64,000 nucleotides of DNA from NCBI RefSeq assembly GCF_003597395.2, contig NC_133778.1:22113450-22177449 (forward strand). The letters are read 5' to 3'. The first letter of the stretch is position 1. Every line of letters starts with the position of its first letter. The stretch is from Chelonoidis abingdonii (lineage: Eukaryota; Chordata; Testudines; Testudinidae). The position numbers were made by a program, and so were the translations under genes. The notes beneath the pieces were generated by a model. It worked only from the letters and a program-made list of their open reading frames with translations. It ran no database searches and was not told the origin of the DNA. Of this stretch, positions 52,486 to 64,000 are shown in pieces.

Positions 52486-55400
52486 GTAAGGTGCAACCCC
52501 TCTTTAACTGTTTTTCTTTGGCTTGAGATCCTGCACATATCTTGGAGAGGGGGCTTCTCAGTATTTTCCTATCTGTTGTTCCCCGCACCTAGATGTGTCT
52601 TGGAAATTTTTTATGTAGGGTTTTGGGGTTGCTGTTAAGAGGTATTTATTGGCTGTGAGCAAGGCACTGTCATAACTTTAGCTATGACCCATGGCATAAA
52701 TACAAAGAGGTATTTTAGTACACGAGAGAGGATACATATGCTGTGCATATAGATTAATGGTGCATGTCCACTATATAGCTACTACATGATGGATTATAGA
52801 AAGAGCCATGTTTCTAACTTACGTCTTACATTGTTAGTGTCTATTTCGGTGGGCAGAGCAGAGAGAAGAGTTGGACCTGGGTTCATGTGTGATTTTCAGT
52901 GAATAGGAGTGTGTGGCTGATAGAATACATGGCTCCCAGTGAATGAGAATCTCACTGAAATAAGTTTGCTCAATAGTCTGCCTCATCAGAGTCCTTATTT
53001 TAGAGGCATACATTTGTAATCACAAGGATGGAGATATCAGGTGGGTGGAGTGTTGAAACAGAAGATCACTGCTTGCTATTTGCCACCAACTATTGTCTGA
53101 TTGACGTAGCTTCAGATTTCTGTACGCTTTTATCGCTGCTGTTTTGTCACCCACTTTCCTAACTCCCCATATCAGATGCTCATCTGCCACTTGAAAAAGA
53201 GAACGTGGGCACACAGACTGCAGTGTATTTTCCCCTGCTCCCTGACTGAAAATAACCTCACAAACATTCAGGCGTCTGAAAAGGGGTGTGTGCTTAGAAG
53301 GAGATTGTGATTACAGCAAATTACCTTTGTCATCACAACATTTGCATAGCTTTAATTTGAAATTCCTCACCGCAGAGCCAAGCCAGCTCAGTTCTAACAT
53401 TTAACTTGATTCAAAACTTTACTAGTGAATGGGCATGTGTCATCATCCTGCTTTAGTAACTATAGTATTTTGAAGTCTGTAAAGAATCTGAGTTGTATTC
53501 TTGTGTACACGTTATCTGTGCTTATAGTCTTATTACTGGGTCCTTTTCATATCTGAGATCTGTAGCTCTCAATCTTGTCATTGGCAGTAGCGTGGCACAG
53601 ACTCATTAGTTATAAAGACAGGATTTTGTTTCTGTAGAAACAATTGAGGTCATTCAAATATATCCTGTCATTTTAATACACTTTATACTTACACATTATG
53701 TAAAGGAATTGTTAATTGCAGGTAATTTTCTAGCATACTCTACTCATACAAATTTAAAAATGAATTTTGTGTTGCAAACCCAGGTCAATGGCCTAACTAA
53801 CTATTATCTTCCCAGTTTCCATTTCATGAAAGTAAGGATTTGTCAAGACAACTGTTCTATCTGATACTTTAAAACATCATAACCACACGTTTCTGCATTA
53901 ATTATTATATTAAAGGATTTGCTCATTCACACAAATGTTCAAGTAGAATTAATTCCACGACTAGAGTTCATATGAGGCACTCTGGCTCTAGGGGTAAGGT
54001 TCAGTGCAGTTCAGAGGATTGTGGGAGTTGGAAAACCAGAGTTCTGATCATGTCTCTTCCCCTAACCTGCTGGCGATGCCACTTCACCTCTTTTCCTCCT
54101 TTCCACCATCTGTAAAATGAGGATTAATGGGTAACACCTTCCCATGTAAGAGCTCAGCATTGTTAGAAAATCTGATTATAAAAGTTTAAAGAGACAAGGC
54201 GGGGGAGGTAATATCTCTTGTTGGACCGACTTCTGTGGGGGAGAGAGGAGTTGTTGAGCTTGCACAGTGAGTCAGAGGCACCCCAGGCTCACTTACTTTT
54301 GACTTGAATGAGGCAGCAGTTTTTTTGTTTTTTTTACATATTTGTTTTATTGATGAGCAACAGTGATACATAGAACTTTGTGCCCTCAGTGCTTGTCTTT
54401 TGCTGAGCACACTGGGAGCAGCTCCTCACCGCACAATGTCTGGCCACCAGAGAAATCCCACTTCAGCACTCGCCAATGGCAAACCATGCTGTAGGCATTG
54501 CTGGGAAGACCTGGGCACCCCTGAAAACAAGGCTGCTGACCAGCCCGTAGGCATCACATTTTACTTTGCTTCCCATATACATCGTATTAGCCTGGGTGAG
54601 GCCAGTATCCTCTTGATCTCCTGTACAGTGATTCCTGCAAGTGCAGCTTCCCAGACGAGATGTTTTAAATAGCAAGAAGAGGGGTCTTGGACATAGCAAA
54701 GGTAGCTAGATGGGAGGAATTGTAGTGTCCTTCTAGGAATTATGCTACAGTGCTAGAGAAGTTGATTTAATGGCATTTTGAAACATCGTTTCCATAGATA
54801 CCAGTCTCCTGAGGCAGTAGTTCTGGGAATTATTTTTCAGTGTGGAGGGTTAAACGAGAGGGTATCGTCAGCTACTATTAATATGGAATAAGGGTAGTAG
54901 GGGGTTGATATAACGGGGATGGGGAGATAACCACCCGTCTGTAATTCTGTGCTGATGATGAAATCCCCACCTGGGCTGTTTCCTTGGTATGTTCCAGTAT
55001 TGTTCAGGAGCAGAGTACCATATTAACTCAGCAAAGGGATCTGAGTGCTTTGAAAACAAATTCGGAGAGTTTAAGAGGTTGTTGTGTACATTTGGCCAGC
55101 TCTCTCTAGGCTGTTTTACAAAAGAGTAAGGGATGCAGCAGTAACTGACAGGACTTAAGAGCTCTTACATTGTTGCTGCCCACTTATTATCTTTTGATTA
55201 TTATTTGCGTTGAGAGATTCCAATAACGGCCAACTTCACGTTAGCATCAAGACAGTTTTCAAACCTGGGGGTTGAAAGTTAGACACCAAACATCCTCAGG
55301 ATTTAAGTTGTCATCCAAAGAAGTCCTTTGGAACTAGTGAGTGTCTTTAGATCTTTGACTTCAGTAGGCTTTGAATGGGGCTATCAATTAAGATTTCCAT

Positions 55401-56871
55401 GGTGAGGAAAGGATTTGGGGTGGGAAGAGCTAGGAGGAAGAGAAGGAAGCGACTCAGAACATTCTGATTGACCTAGGTAACCTTTCTGTTAACATACAGA
55501 CATTTGGGCATATGTGTCCAGCTAAGAATTGACACTAGAAATGAGCCTGAATCAAACCCCTGTCATAACTACCCCAGACTCTGGGGAATTGCAGGTATAA
55601 AGGCAGGGACCAGCTGCAAAGGTTTACAAGGGGCCAAACCAAAATCTGTGAACGGAACACACACTCAGAGCTTTTGGGAAGGTTTGGATCTGGAATGTGC
55701 TGTGTGCTTTGCCACTTGGGCTCATTTATTTCTCAAGCCCTTTGCACCTCAGTTGCAAACAGACAATTTATACTTGTGACGTTCATCCTTTCGTTAAGGG
55801 CTCTTCCTCTCTGAGGCAGGGATTTCAGGGTAAGCTGCTTCAGAGTTAAAGCCTAGTTTAGATCAGCTCTAATAGCTCTGCTATTTAGCCTCTGGAAAAT
55901 GAATGAAATCTGGCATTCTGAGATGCTGATGCTGCTAACACAGATTACTGAGCGTCCTACTGTAAAAGCACCAGTGGAAGGGCGTGTCATTGCTCTCGGT
56001 CTGTTAGTCGTCAGTAAAGTCTTAGTGCTGCTGAGGAGGTCAAAATAAAAATCTTGCAGCAGCCTGGTGGATTGCATTGGTACAAACCTTTTAGGGTTAG
56101 CCCAACCTGGGGAAGGGCTGGCATCCTCTGTTGTTGTCCTTCACTTGTCACAGAAGCTGATGGGAAATCATTCAATTAAAAGGAGTGCAGCAGAATGCAC
56201 AAAATCGCAATATGAGTTAAGGAGAATGAGGGCGGCACATCAAAGGCATGCCAAAGCCTGGCTTTATTAAATGATTTTTTTTTTCATTTCCACTGATTTC
56301 CTAGGTGAAATTAGGTGACTGTCTGGCTAGCATAATGATGATAATGATGAGAAACCATACGTGCTCAAATGACATACGTATAGCTTTAATAAAGAATGAG
56401 GGAGACTTGAGGGAGTGCATTAAATTGAGTAATAATTTATTATTTAGAGACCTCTACCCATTTACTCATTTTTTCTGGGAGAATTGGCTCTTCCTCCAAG
56501 GTATGCCATTTTTAGAACAACAAAAAAGAAAAAGGCATTGCCCCATATATATGCTGCATTTGCAGGCCAGCAGAATGAACTTAGTTGTCTGCCTGCAGCT
56601 TAGAGCCCCAGCTACCTATCCCATCTTGGAGCTGTTCAGTAAACATGCTGAGAGAGAGAGAGAGGGTTGACAGGGCCCTGCACGTCCTATAGGAATGCAT
56701 TGCAATTATTTCCAATCGCAATTAACCTGATTAGAATAATGGACAGGAAGTGTCCCTCTGTAGCTAATGCAGTTTGGCATCAGCTGACTGAAATCCTTTG
56801 ATAATTTCTGCACAGATGGCTGGGCTGAAAGCAGCACTTTTTTAATTATTATTTTCATGGTCTCTTGGTAG
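52486..56871 (+). other. SATB2: SATB2 intron (4.4 kb), nearly repeat-free
   Basis: Apart from one MIR fragment near 54.0-54.2 kb I recognise no mobile element. I see no exon or RNA gene. It ends in a T-rich tract and TCTCTTGGTAG. Confidence 0.85.
54005..54160 (+). mobile_element. MIR SINE fragment
   Basis: GATGCCACTTCACCTCTTTT and CCACCATCTGTAAAATGAGG are the MIR core and 3' phrases, preceded by a decayed 'gggttctgatc' segment. Confidence 0.72.
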
Positions 56872-57120
<249 letters not shown>

Positions 57121-60100
57121 TAATAGTAATCTCTGGGGAACCTGTCATGTTTCGTCTCTTGCCTCCCGGCTGGTTTCCTTTTCCTTTTAAAATAGGATGG
57201 AAAAGAAACCAGCTCATGATCCCATGTAGTTGGTTTTGGTTTTGTACATATTGGGGCCCTCTCACTCAGATGCCCACACCTCCCTCCCCACTGTGGTATG
57301 TAACCTAAAATTTCTGGTGGTGGAACAAGGACCCTCCAAAATTGTGCCTCATTTGGGAGATAAATTCTTTATTTTTCTTAATTGCTTAACTCTGGGAAAC
57401 CAATGGGAAACCACAGCTAAGGCAGATCTTTTTTGTTTTATATGCGGTATATACTGTGTACAGTATTGCCTTTTAAATAATTCACTGTCCATCCTTGCCG
57501 TTGTACAAGGAGGGGTTGGGGGAGAAGGCTAACGCTTAGTTCACATGGACTGGCTCTCACCTTGGATGCAAGAAATACATACTGGGGAACTCAAAGTGGG
57601 GCTAAAAGTCTTGCAGGAATCAATGAAATGGAAATTTTATCCACCTATTTACAAAAAAAAAATAATAAAAAAAATCAGCTAGAACAGTTTTATGGAGACA
57701 GCGGGGGACAGAGTTTGGCAAAGGGCGGGCAGTGAGTATGTTGGTGACCATTAAGAAGGATATGTTTAAGTCTGTGTGAAAGGGGCAGTTTTGTTATGAG
57801 ATGGTATCAACCTGTGTGTGTGTGTGTGTGTAGGTGTGGGTGGGCGGGGTTACTCATGAACACTCTTTCTCCTAGTTATATGTATATATTCCTTTCCTTC
57901 AGGCAAGAAAACAATACTATTGAAACTGAAGTAAAATAAATCTGATGAAAATGTTGAAAGGCATCTAAACAAGGCATTAAAAGCCATTGAAACGGTTCTA
58001 AGAGCCTTACTCTTACATGTATTTATATCCTGGCATAGGCTGATTCCTTTCCCCTTCCTTCATTTTCTCTTTCCCTTCTTAATTGTTATTTCCCTCTTAT
58101 GTGGAGGTGCTTGGGTTACAGCTCACAATCCCCCCCAAAACCCGACACACATACAGGCACAAGATGAAATACATAAAAGGAAAATACCATGTAACCCTTT
58201 TAAACTGTTAAATGCATAAAAATCTCATATACCACATGGCAAAATATAATGAGAACTGGAGCTGTTAAACGAATAAAGCTGTTAAAAGCATAATGCCACT
58301 TGGCACAACTACTGTGCATTTAACGGTTTTCCACTGTGTAATAAATGACATATGTGGTAAACGTGCAGTAAATATAAAAACTGCACAATTGATTTTGCAA
58401 ACATGCCCCTTATTCTTTGATTCATGCAAATATCAAAGTTATACACACAGTCTGGACAGGCCAGTTTTTAATAAGGAGTTTTTAGCACAGACTGAAAGCC
58501 AGTCTCTCTGAGGTTTGGCTCAAAATTGCCTGCAAACTTCCTGTCATTTTACCGAGAGGAATCTTGAAATAGAGGCACCGAACCACCCAAAAATAATTCG
58601 GGTGGCTCACCAGCGTCAGTCTGTGCCAGTTCAAATGCTTAAAGTGAACAGCAAATGAGCCCTCCCCTGGCAGAACCGAACACCAGCCGTTCTCCTGAAA
58701 TAAAAATAAGCCCATTCCTGACCCACTTGAAAAAGAAAAAAAAAAAAAAGGCCCAAAGTTAGAAAGCGTGAAGCAGAAGGTTGAAAAGGGGACTCAGGAA
58801 TGCTCTTGTCTGGAATGAACTAAATGTAAGGTTGTGTTGAACGTCCTCCACAGCAGTCAGTTCAGAAGGGATTCTGAGCTGATGTTTGTTTTGTTTCACA
58901 CCCCTGCCAGGGCAGCATTGCTGACTCCCTGTAGTGCTCAAGCATTCACCATGCTGAGAGGTCCTAGCTACCATCACACACTGCTGGAGTGTGGAACTGG
59001 CTTATGCGGGGCACTGAGTGGTGGGGATGAATAAATGATTGTCCCTGAAATAGAAGTGTGCTGCACCTCCTCTTTTCCTGAAGACCCTTTACTGACCACA
59101 CCCATAGACTAGCTGTGTGCTCCAGTAAGATCCCCTAGCTAATATGATGTCAGCGCCTGCTGTGGGGGTGACATGGAACACAAGTTGGCCTGAATTCGAG
59201 GGACTAGGGGAAAAAGGAAAGCAAATTATTGATTCACTTGAGTTGGATGTTCCCTCCCCTCTCCCCTCATGCACTGTGGGACTCTCAGCACATAACCTTA
59301 CATTTTGTTCATTTAAGAACCAGCAATAGATTTCACTCTGTGTAGCCTAACTCTGCTCTCGTTGAATGACTTGAGTGTTACCATTGCTTTCCATGGGAGT
59401 AATGCCACTCACAGTGCTCTGGAAAATCCCTGTATTTGCAGGGGGAATAATGTTTGAAAGAGAGAAGAAAGAAAAAGAGAGAATATTAAAGGAGATTCTG
59501 GTTGCACTCTTCTCCAAGGTTCAGTCCTTTGCTGTTCTCCCCAGGTCAGGCTTGCTTTGTAGTGTTGCATAAGCTTCCCCTGTTGTTTTCCCTCTTCTCC
59601 AACTCTGACCACTGGGATCAGTCCAGTTCGCTAGTAAGGCAGTTGCTCTTGTTCTTTCAGCAGCAATACCTATGACCATGAGATCTTCACAATGTTAACT
59701 GACAGCAAGTATCAGACAAGGATGTTCTGACATTTTAAAAAAAATCCTTAAAGTTGAGCTGTCTCTCACACAGCCAAGAGCCAATGGGACCCATTTCTTT
59801 TGCCCTCTTCCTGGAGGAAGAGTTGGTACCCAATGAAAGTGGCTACTGTAATTGGGATTATCCACTGGTGGAATGAATTGGCCTATAATTTAATACCCAT
59901 CCATCTCTGTTCTTAAATGCCTTTGCAGATTAGGTTTAGCAGCTAGAGGAGTGAGGGTTCTTAGGAGTTGGAAATCAGGGTAAATGAAAGGCCTGGGGCT
60001 TCAAAAAGGGAAAGGTGCAAAGATAATGTGGTGATAGTCTTCTTTAAGGGATTTAACCCCTGTAATGATCTCAGTTGTGAGACCATTAATCTCAGACTTT

Positions 60101-60182
60101 CTACTTAACAACCATTTATATTCATTACGTGTATATTTTTTTCTAAAGTTTGATCTTTTTGCAATTTAAATACAGGCATTTA

Positions 60183-60305
60183 TGGCCTGATTTTCTGATG
60201 TAGGAGACCAGTTCCTGCTTTCACTCACACCTGTGTAAATCAGGAGTGATGCAGCTGAGCATCTCTGACTTACATCAGTGTAGCAAAGAGCAGAATCAGG
60301 CCCAA
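60183..60305. repeat. Old palindromic amniote repeat
   Basis: TGGCCTGATTTTCTG on the left pairs with CAGAATCAGGCCCA on the right, and CACACCTGTGTAAATCAGGAG with CTGACTTACATCAGTGTAG inside. Same type as 44555-44665. Class unknown. Confidence 0.6.
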
Positions 60306-60414
60306 TATGTTTATATTCTTACACTGTTTTAAAAACATAAATAATAAACCCAGGCAAATTAAGTACAAAAAACTATGCTAGTGACGTTGAGATGAAATGC
60401 AAGGAAATTACTAC

Positions 60415-60415
<1 letters not shown>

Positions 60416-60449
<34 letters not shown>

Positions 60450-60489
60450 ACATATACATACGCGCACACACACACACACATACACACAA
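60416..60489. repeat. (TG)n-(CA)n mirror microsatellite
   Basis: A TG run of about 15 units up to 60446 is followed by TACACATATACATACGCGCA and then a CA run to 60488, so the two halves are complementary. Confidence 0.93.
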
Positions 60490-60693
60490 AATGTAGTAAT
60501 ATATATAGTATATATGTAGTCCCCATCACTGTAGTTCCAGAGAACCTTTATAGTGCTTATGAATCTGTGTCTGATGCACACCCATTTGATTCAGAGTTTG
60601 GTATTATTCTTTTTACAGTACCATAAGGTCACATGGCAAACATAAAAAGATAAGCCCCTGAGCCAGTGATCTTGAATTCTCTGTGTACCTTTA

Positions 60694-61147
60694 GGGCTGG
60701 TTTACACTAAAGCTGTAAGTGGACCTAAGTTACACTACCTCAGTTACTGCGGCAAAGAGTTCTGTGGCACCTTGTAGACTACAAACGTATTGGAGCATAA
60801 GCTTTCATGGGTGAATACCCACTTCGTCAAATGCACCAACGAAAGCTCATGCTTCAATACGTTTATTAGTTTTTATAAGGTGCCACAGAACTCTTTGCCG
60901 TTTTTACAGATCCAGACTAACTCAGCTACCCCTCCGATACTTGACCTCAGTTACTGTAACTTAGATTGATTTACAGCAGTGTCTATAGCGCACTATGTCG
61001 AGGGGAGATGCTCTCAGGGAAGTGGCGTACAGACTTCGATAGGAGAGTGCTCTTCTATCGACTTAGCAGGTCTTCATTAGACTTGCTAAATCTACGCTGC
61101 TGTGTCAATCACAGCAGTGCCGATTTAGCCCTAGTATAGACAAGCCC
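60694..61147. mobile_element. Harbinger-like MITE interrupted by a fold-back repeat
   Basis: Ends GGGCTGGTTTACACTAAAGC and GCCCTAGTATAGACAAGCCC region are inverted and flanked by an exact TTA duplication (60691-60693, 61148-61150). Removing the insertion at 60750-60943 and one copy of its 13-bp duplication leaves about 247 bp. Related to 30519-30814. Confidence 0.85.
60750..60943 (+). mobile_element. Fold-back turtle repeat with 13-bp target duplication
   Basis: The left arm 60750-60806 (CGGCAAAGAGTTCTGTGGCA...) is the inverse of the right arm 60841-60900 (...GCCACAGAACTCTTTGCCG), with a GGTGAATACCCACTTCGTC loop and a tail ACAGATCCAGACTAACTCAG. ACCTCAGTTACTG is present on both sides (60737-60749 and 60944-60956). 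The long duplication suggests reverse-transcription-type insertion rather than cut-and-paste. Confidence 0.85.
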
Positions 61148-61204
61148 TTAGACACCAATGTCTTCTCTACAATCTTTTTAGAAACTTATATGGTCCCCAT
61201 TACA

Positions 61205-61405
61205 CATAGTAACTGAGTACCTCGCAGATATAGTGAACATATCCTCACAACAACTCTGTGCGGTAGGGAAATATTATCCCGATTTTACAACTGAGGTGCA
61301 CAGATTAACTGATTTGCCCAAAGTCACTCAAAAAATCTCTGGTAAAGGTGGGAACCCAAATCATGTGAGTTCCAGTCCATTGTCTTAACCACTGACTAGC
61401 CTTGC
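61205..61405 (-). mobile_element. MIR SINE, antisense
   Basis: TCCTCACAACAACTCTGTGC, ATCCCGATTTTACAACTGAG, TTTGCCCAAAGTCACTCA and GTCTTAACCACTGACTAGCC follow the complement of MIR in order. Confidence 0.9.
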
Positions 61406-62027
61406 TCCTACAGGAGATATCCTCGGTGTTGTGCTCTTTTGAACTCTGGGAACCTAAATACACAGAATCTTTCAATGTCCCTTTTATTCAGGAATATAGT
61501 ACCAGGAACTGCACAAAACTTCATTTCTGTTAATCTAGGAATATGCCCGGATTTGAAGTTACTACATAAAGCCAAAAGTTTAGTGTTTAGTCTGAAATGT
61601 TGGAAGAGGGAAAAATACTGATCAGTTTTCGTTAGTAAATTCAAGGTATAAAATGATTAACCTTGAACTGTAACAAAATGCGCTGTGTAAAGTTTTTAAG
61701 GTTCAGTTGACCTCCTCATCAAGAATTCATTGAAGCCCATGACAGAGCTCTCCATTCTAGTTAGTCTTTTATCCATTTCAGCTTTCTTGATTAGGTTATC
61801 TTGAATCATTAGGGGGTTTATTTATTTTAATAGACACTTATTGGATTCATGGAAAGAGAGTTTGGCGACTAAGGAACAAGAGCTGAATATTATCTGGCTC
61901 ATTTCGCACTGCGGAAGAGTCCTAGCCAAGAAGAGAAGAATGCTTTCTGCGCCTCTGAAAGTTTGCTCCAGGGACTTCATGCGTTTCTCTGTAGAAAGTG
62001 ATCTTTCTGTGGCTAATAGCGTAACTT

Positions 62028-62092
62028 AAAAAAAAAAAAAAATCTTTCAAGACATACATCAAAAGTTGCTTTTTTTTTTTTTTTTTTTTTTT
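62028..62092. repeat. A14 run and T24 run facing each other
   Basis: An A run at about 62028-62041 and a T run at 62069-62092, separated by about 27 bp. No retrotransposon body is recognised beside them. Confidence 0.85.
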
Positions 62093-64000
62093 GTCACATA
62101 TGTTGACATTTTCTGCACTGATGATGTGGGTGAGGAAATGGCCTTTTACATTTATTTTGAGAGGAATCTTGAATCACTCTCACTAAAAACTCTTCATTTG
62201 CCTACTCATGCATTCACAGGAATCCCTTGAAAATGTCAGTGTAGAAAATTCTAAAATTTATTTATTTTTTTTAACGGAACACAAGCACAGAATCGGTTTA
62301 ATTACATGCCTGCAAAAAGGCCTTATCAGTGCTGAAAGCATGTCAGTATCCTGTGCATGCATCTATGCTTTGTCTTAGTAAGTTACGGTGGGCAGCCGGC
62401 TGCCTGTTTCTGTTGTGGACATCAGCAGACGTACTTCTATGAGTGTAGCAACTGGCTTCAAGACCAATATGTCTAAGTCTGGACTTTTCACCGAAGCTTT
62501 CTTAGCTCTTATATTAACTACAAGTGGGGCTCCGCCTGCATAGAACATGGAGGTCTTTGTGTGCACCCTCTTAAAGCTTTTTAAACTTGGTCTTATCTGC
62601 CTCTTATACCTCTGGCTTCCATTTTGCTGAAACTCCTCCTCCCTCCCCCATGCTATGTTAAGTATTACAAAAGTAAAAGGGTCAAGCCGCTAAAAAGGGA
62701 TCAATGATAAGTGACAGTGAATAGGGCTTACATTTGTTGAACCAACTAACCCATCCCTCACGGGGATTCTGAGTGCACCAAGCCTAAATGCTTTAGTGTA
62801 GCAAGTGGACTGTTCCTTTAACAGCACAAAAACACAGTGGGAAAGGCTGGCTGCCTGCAGTTTTTTTTTGTTTTGCTATGGGAAATGTATTTGATTAGGG
62901 GAGAGAGAGAGTAAAAATAGGACATTAGTATGATATTATTTGTTTTATCTAATAAAATGCCTAGAAAATCTGCATCCTTTCTGATTGGAACAACAGCAAA
63001 AATAGAGGCTAGTTCCCTTCAATAAGATAAATTGGGCAGAGCTCTAAATGCAAGTTCAGGTTTTGGGGTGAACGTAAGGAAGTGATTAACAGAATTCCTT
63101 GGTAACCACAAGTACTGGGTGTGCCTGAATTTAGAGCCAAATGCATCCTTTAATTGTGTTTTTCCTCCTCTTATTTGTAATGGCAGTCATTGCCCTATTT
63201 GAGAACTTCAGAAGCAGACATGAAAGGCCAGATTCTGCCATCCTTATTCACCTTGACTAGTAGCATCTCTCTTGATAACACCACTGAAATCAGTGGGTCT
63301 GCTTGCATAGTAGAGTACCACTCAACATGTGCATGGGCAGCAGCATCAGGAGCTTGAGGATAAGAAATCTCTGGGAAGAGTATGTAGTTGTTCAGTCTCT
63401 CAGCAGGTTTGTTTAAGCTGGCTTCACTTGTAAGCACACTGAAAAGTAGCTCAGACATTCTGGGTGAGTGAGGTAAATGAGGATGGGGTAGAATCTCCCT
63501 TTTGTTTTTTCTAATTTTTTGTCACCCACCCCCAATAAACCAAACCACAGATGAAAATCAGCATGAACTGCTGTATCTCTGTGAATGCCTGCATCAGCAG
63601 TTCTTAAATGAAAATAATTCTCCTGGAAAGCTCCACGTAACATACACAGAACTACACAACCACCACAACCCCCCACCCCCCACAAAAAAAACGACAACGA
63701 CGACGAAACCCACCAAACACCCAATTTGAGATTTTTAACAGAAAAAGGAGATTTGTTTATTAATAATTCATGAGTTCTCATTGAACATGCACGAAGAAAC
63801 GGTGCTATTCAATAGAGAATACTGTCATCTGTCACTGTTTTATTTGACATTTACACTTTTTTTTTTTCTTTTTGCCTGGTACTGCAAAACTTCCTTGGAT
63901 GGCAGGCTAAGATTGTTCAGATGAAAAAAATCCAAAACCCCAGTGCAGACTCCTCATCTTTACCCAGAGAAGGTTTACTTGCAATGGTAAAGGGGTGAGC

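Overview
This is vertebrate nuclear DNA. The only gene I can support is the middle of SATB2 (special AT-rich sequence-binding protein 2, a CUT/homeodomain chromatin organiser), read on the + strand. Six internal coding exons are visible at 3456-3582, 6912-7035, 14928-15030, 32937-33409, 52273-52485 and 56872-57027. All have AG/GT boundaries, and their phases join into one open frame covering about residues 116-514 of a protein that is 733 residues long in human. The coding product is SATB2 and not its paralogue SATB1: it carries the SATB2-specific stretch [19 protein letters not shown] and lacks the SATB1 linker. The 5' exons, the second half of CUT2, the homeodomain and the 3'UTR lie outside the window.

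The repeats point to a turtle. There are long CR1 LINEs with a turtle-type 3'UTR, older L2 and MIR copies, many short hAT elements with 8-bp target duplications, and an abundant family whose ends read GGGTATGTCTACAC or GGCCAGGTCTACAC with TTA/TCA target duplications (Harbinger-like). There is also a fold-back repeat with the core GTGGGTGAATACCCACTTCGTC. The turtle assignment is inference from remembered repeat families; the SATB2 assignment is direct.

Layout: 1-3455 is intron with one short DNA element. 3583-6911 is intron with an L2 copy (about 4650-6220). 7036-14927 holds a TcMar MITE, two hAT elements and an antisense CR1 (about 8825-11040) carrying an A/T-rich block and an 80-bp G-rich tract. 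15031-32936 holds an antisense L2 split by a sense CR1 and bearing an apparent 5' inversion, another CR1, three hAT elements and a 1.08-kb Harbinger-like element. 33410-52272 holds a 101-bp tandem repeat, MIRs, several DNA elements and a second 1.2-kb Harbinger-like copy in opposite orientation to the first. 52486-56871 is short and nearly repeat-free. 57028-64000 is the start of the next intron, with a nested insertion near 60.7-61.1 kb.

I see no second protein-coding gene on either strand, no structural RNA gene, no promoter or CpG-island start, and nothing that looks like a new biological system. The observations most worth checking are structural: the 5'-inverted L2, the retro-inserted fold-back repeat with its 13-bp duplication, and the two inverted ~1.1-kb elements bracketing the 473-bp exon.
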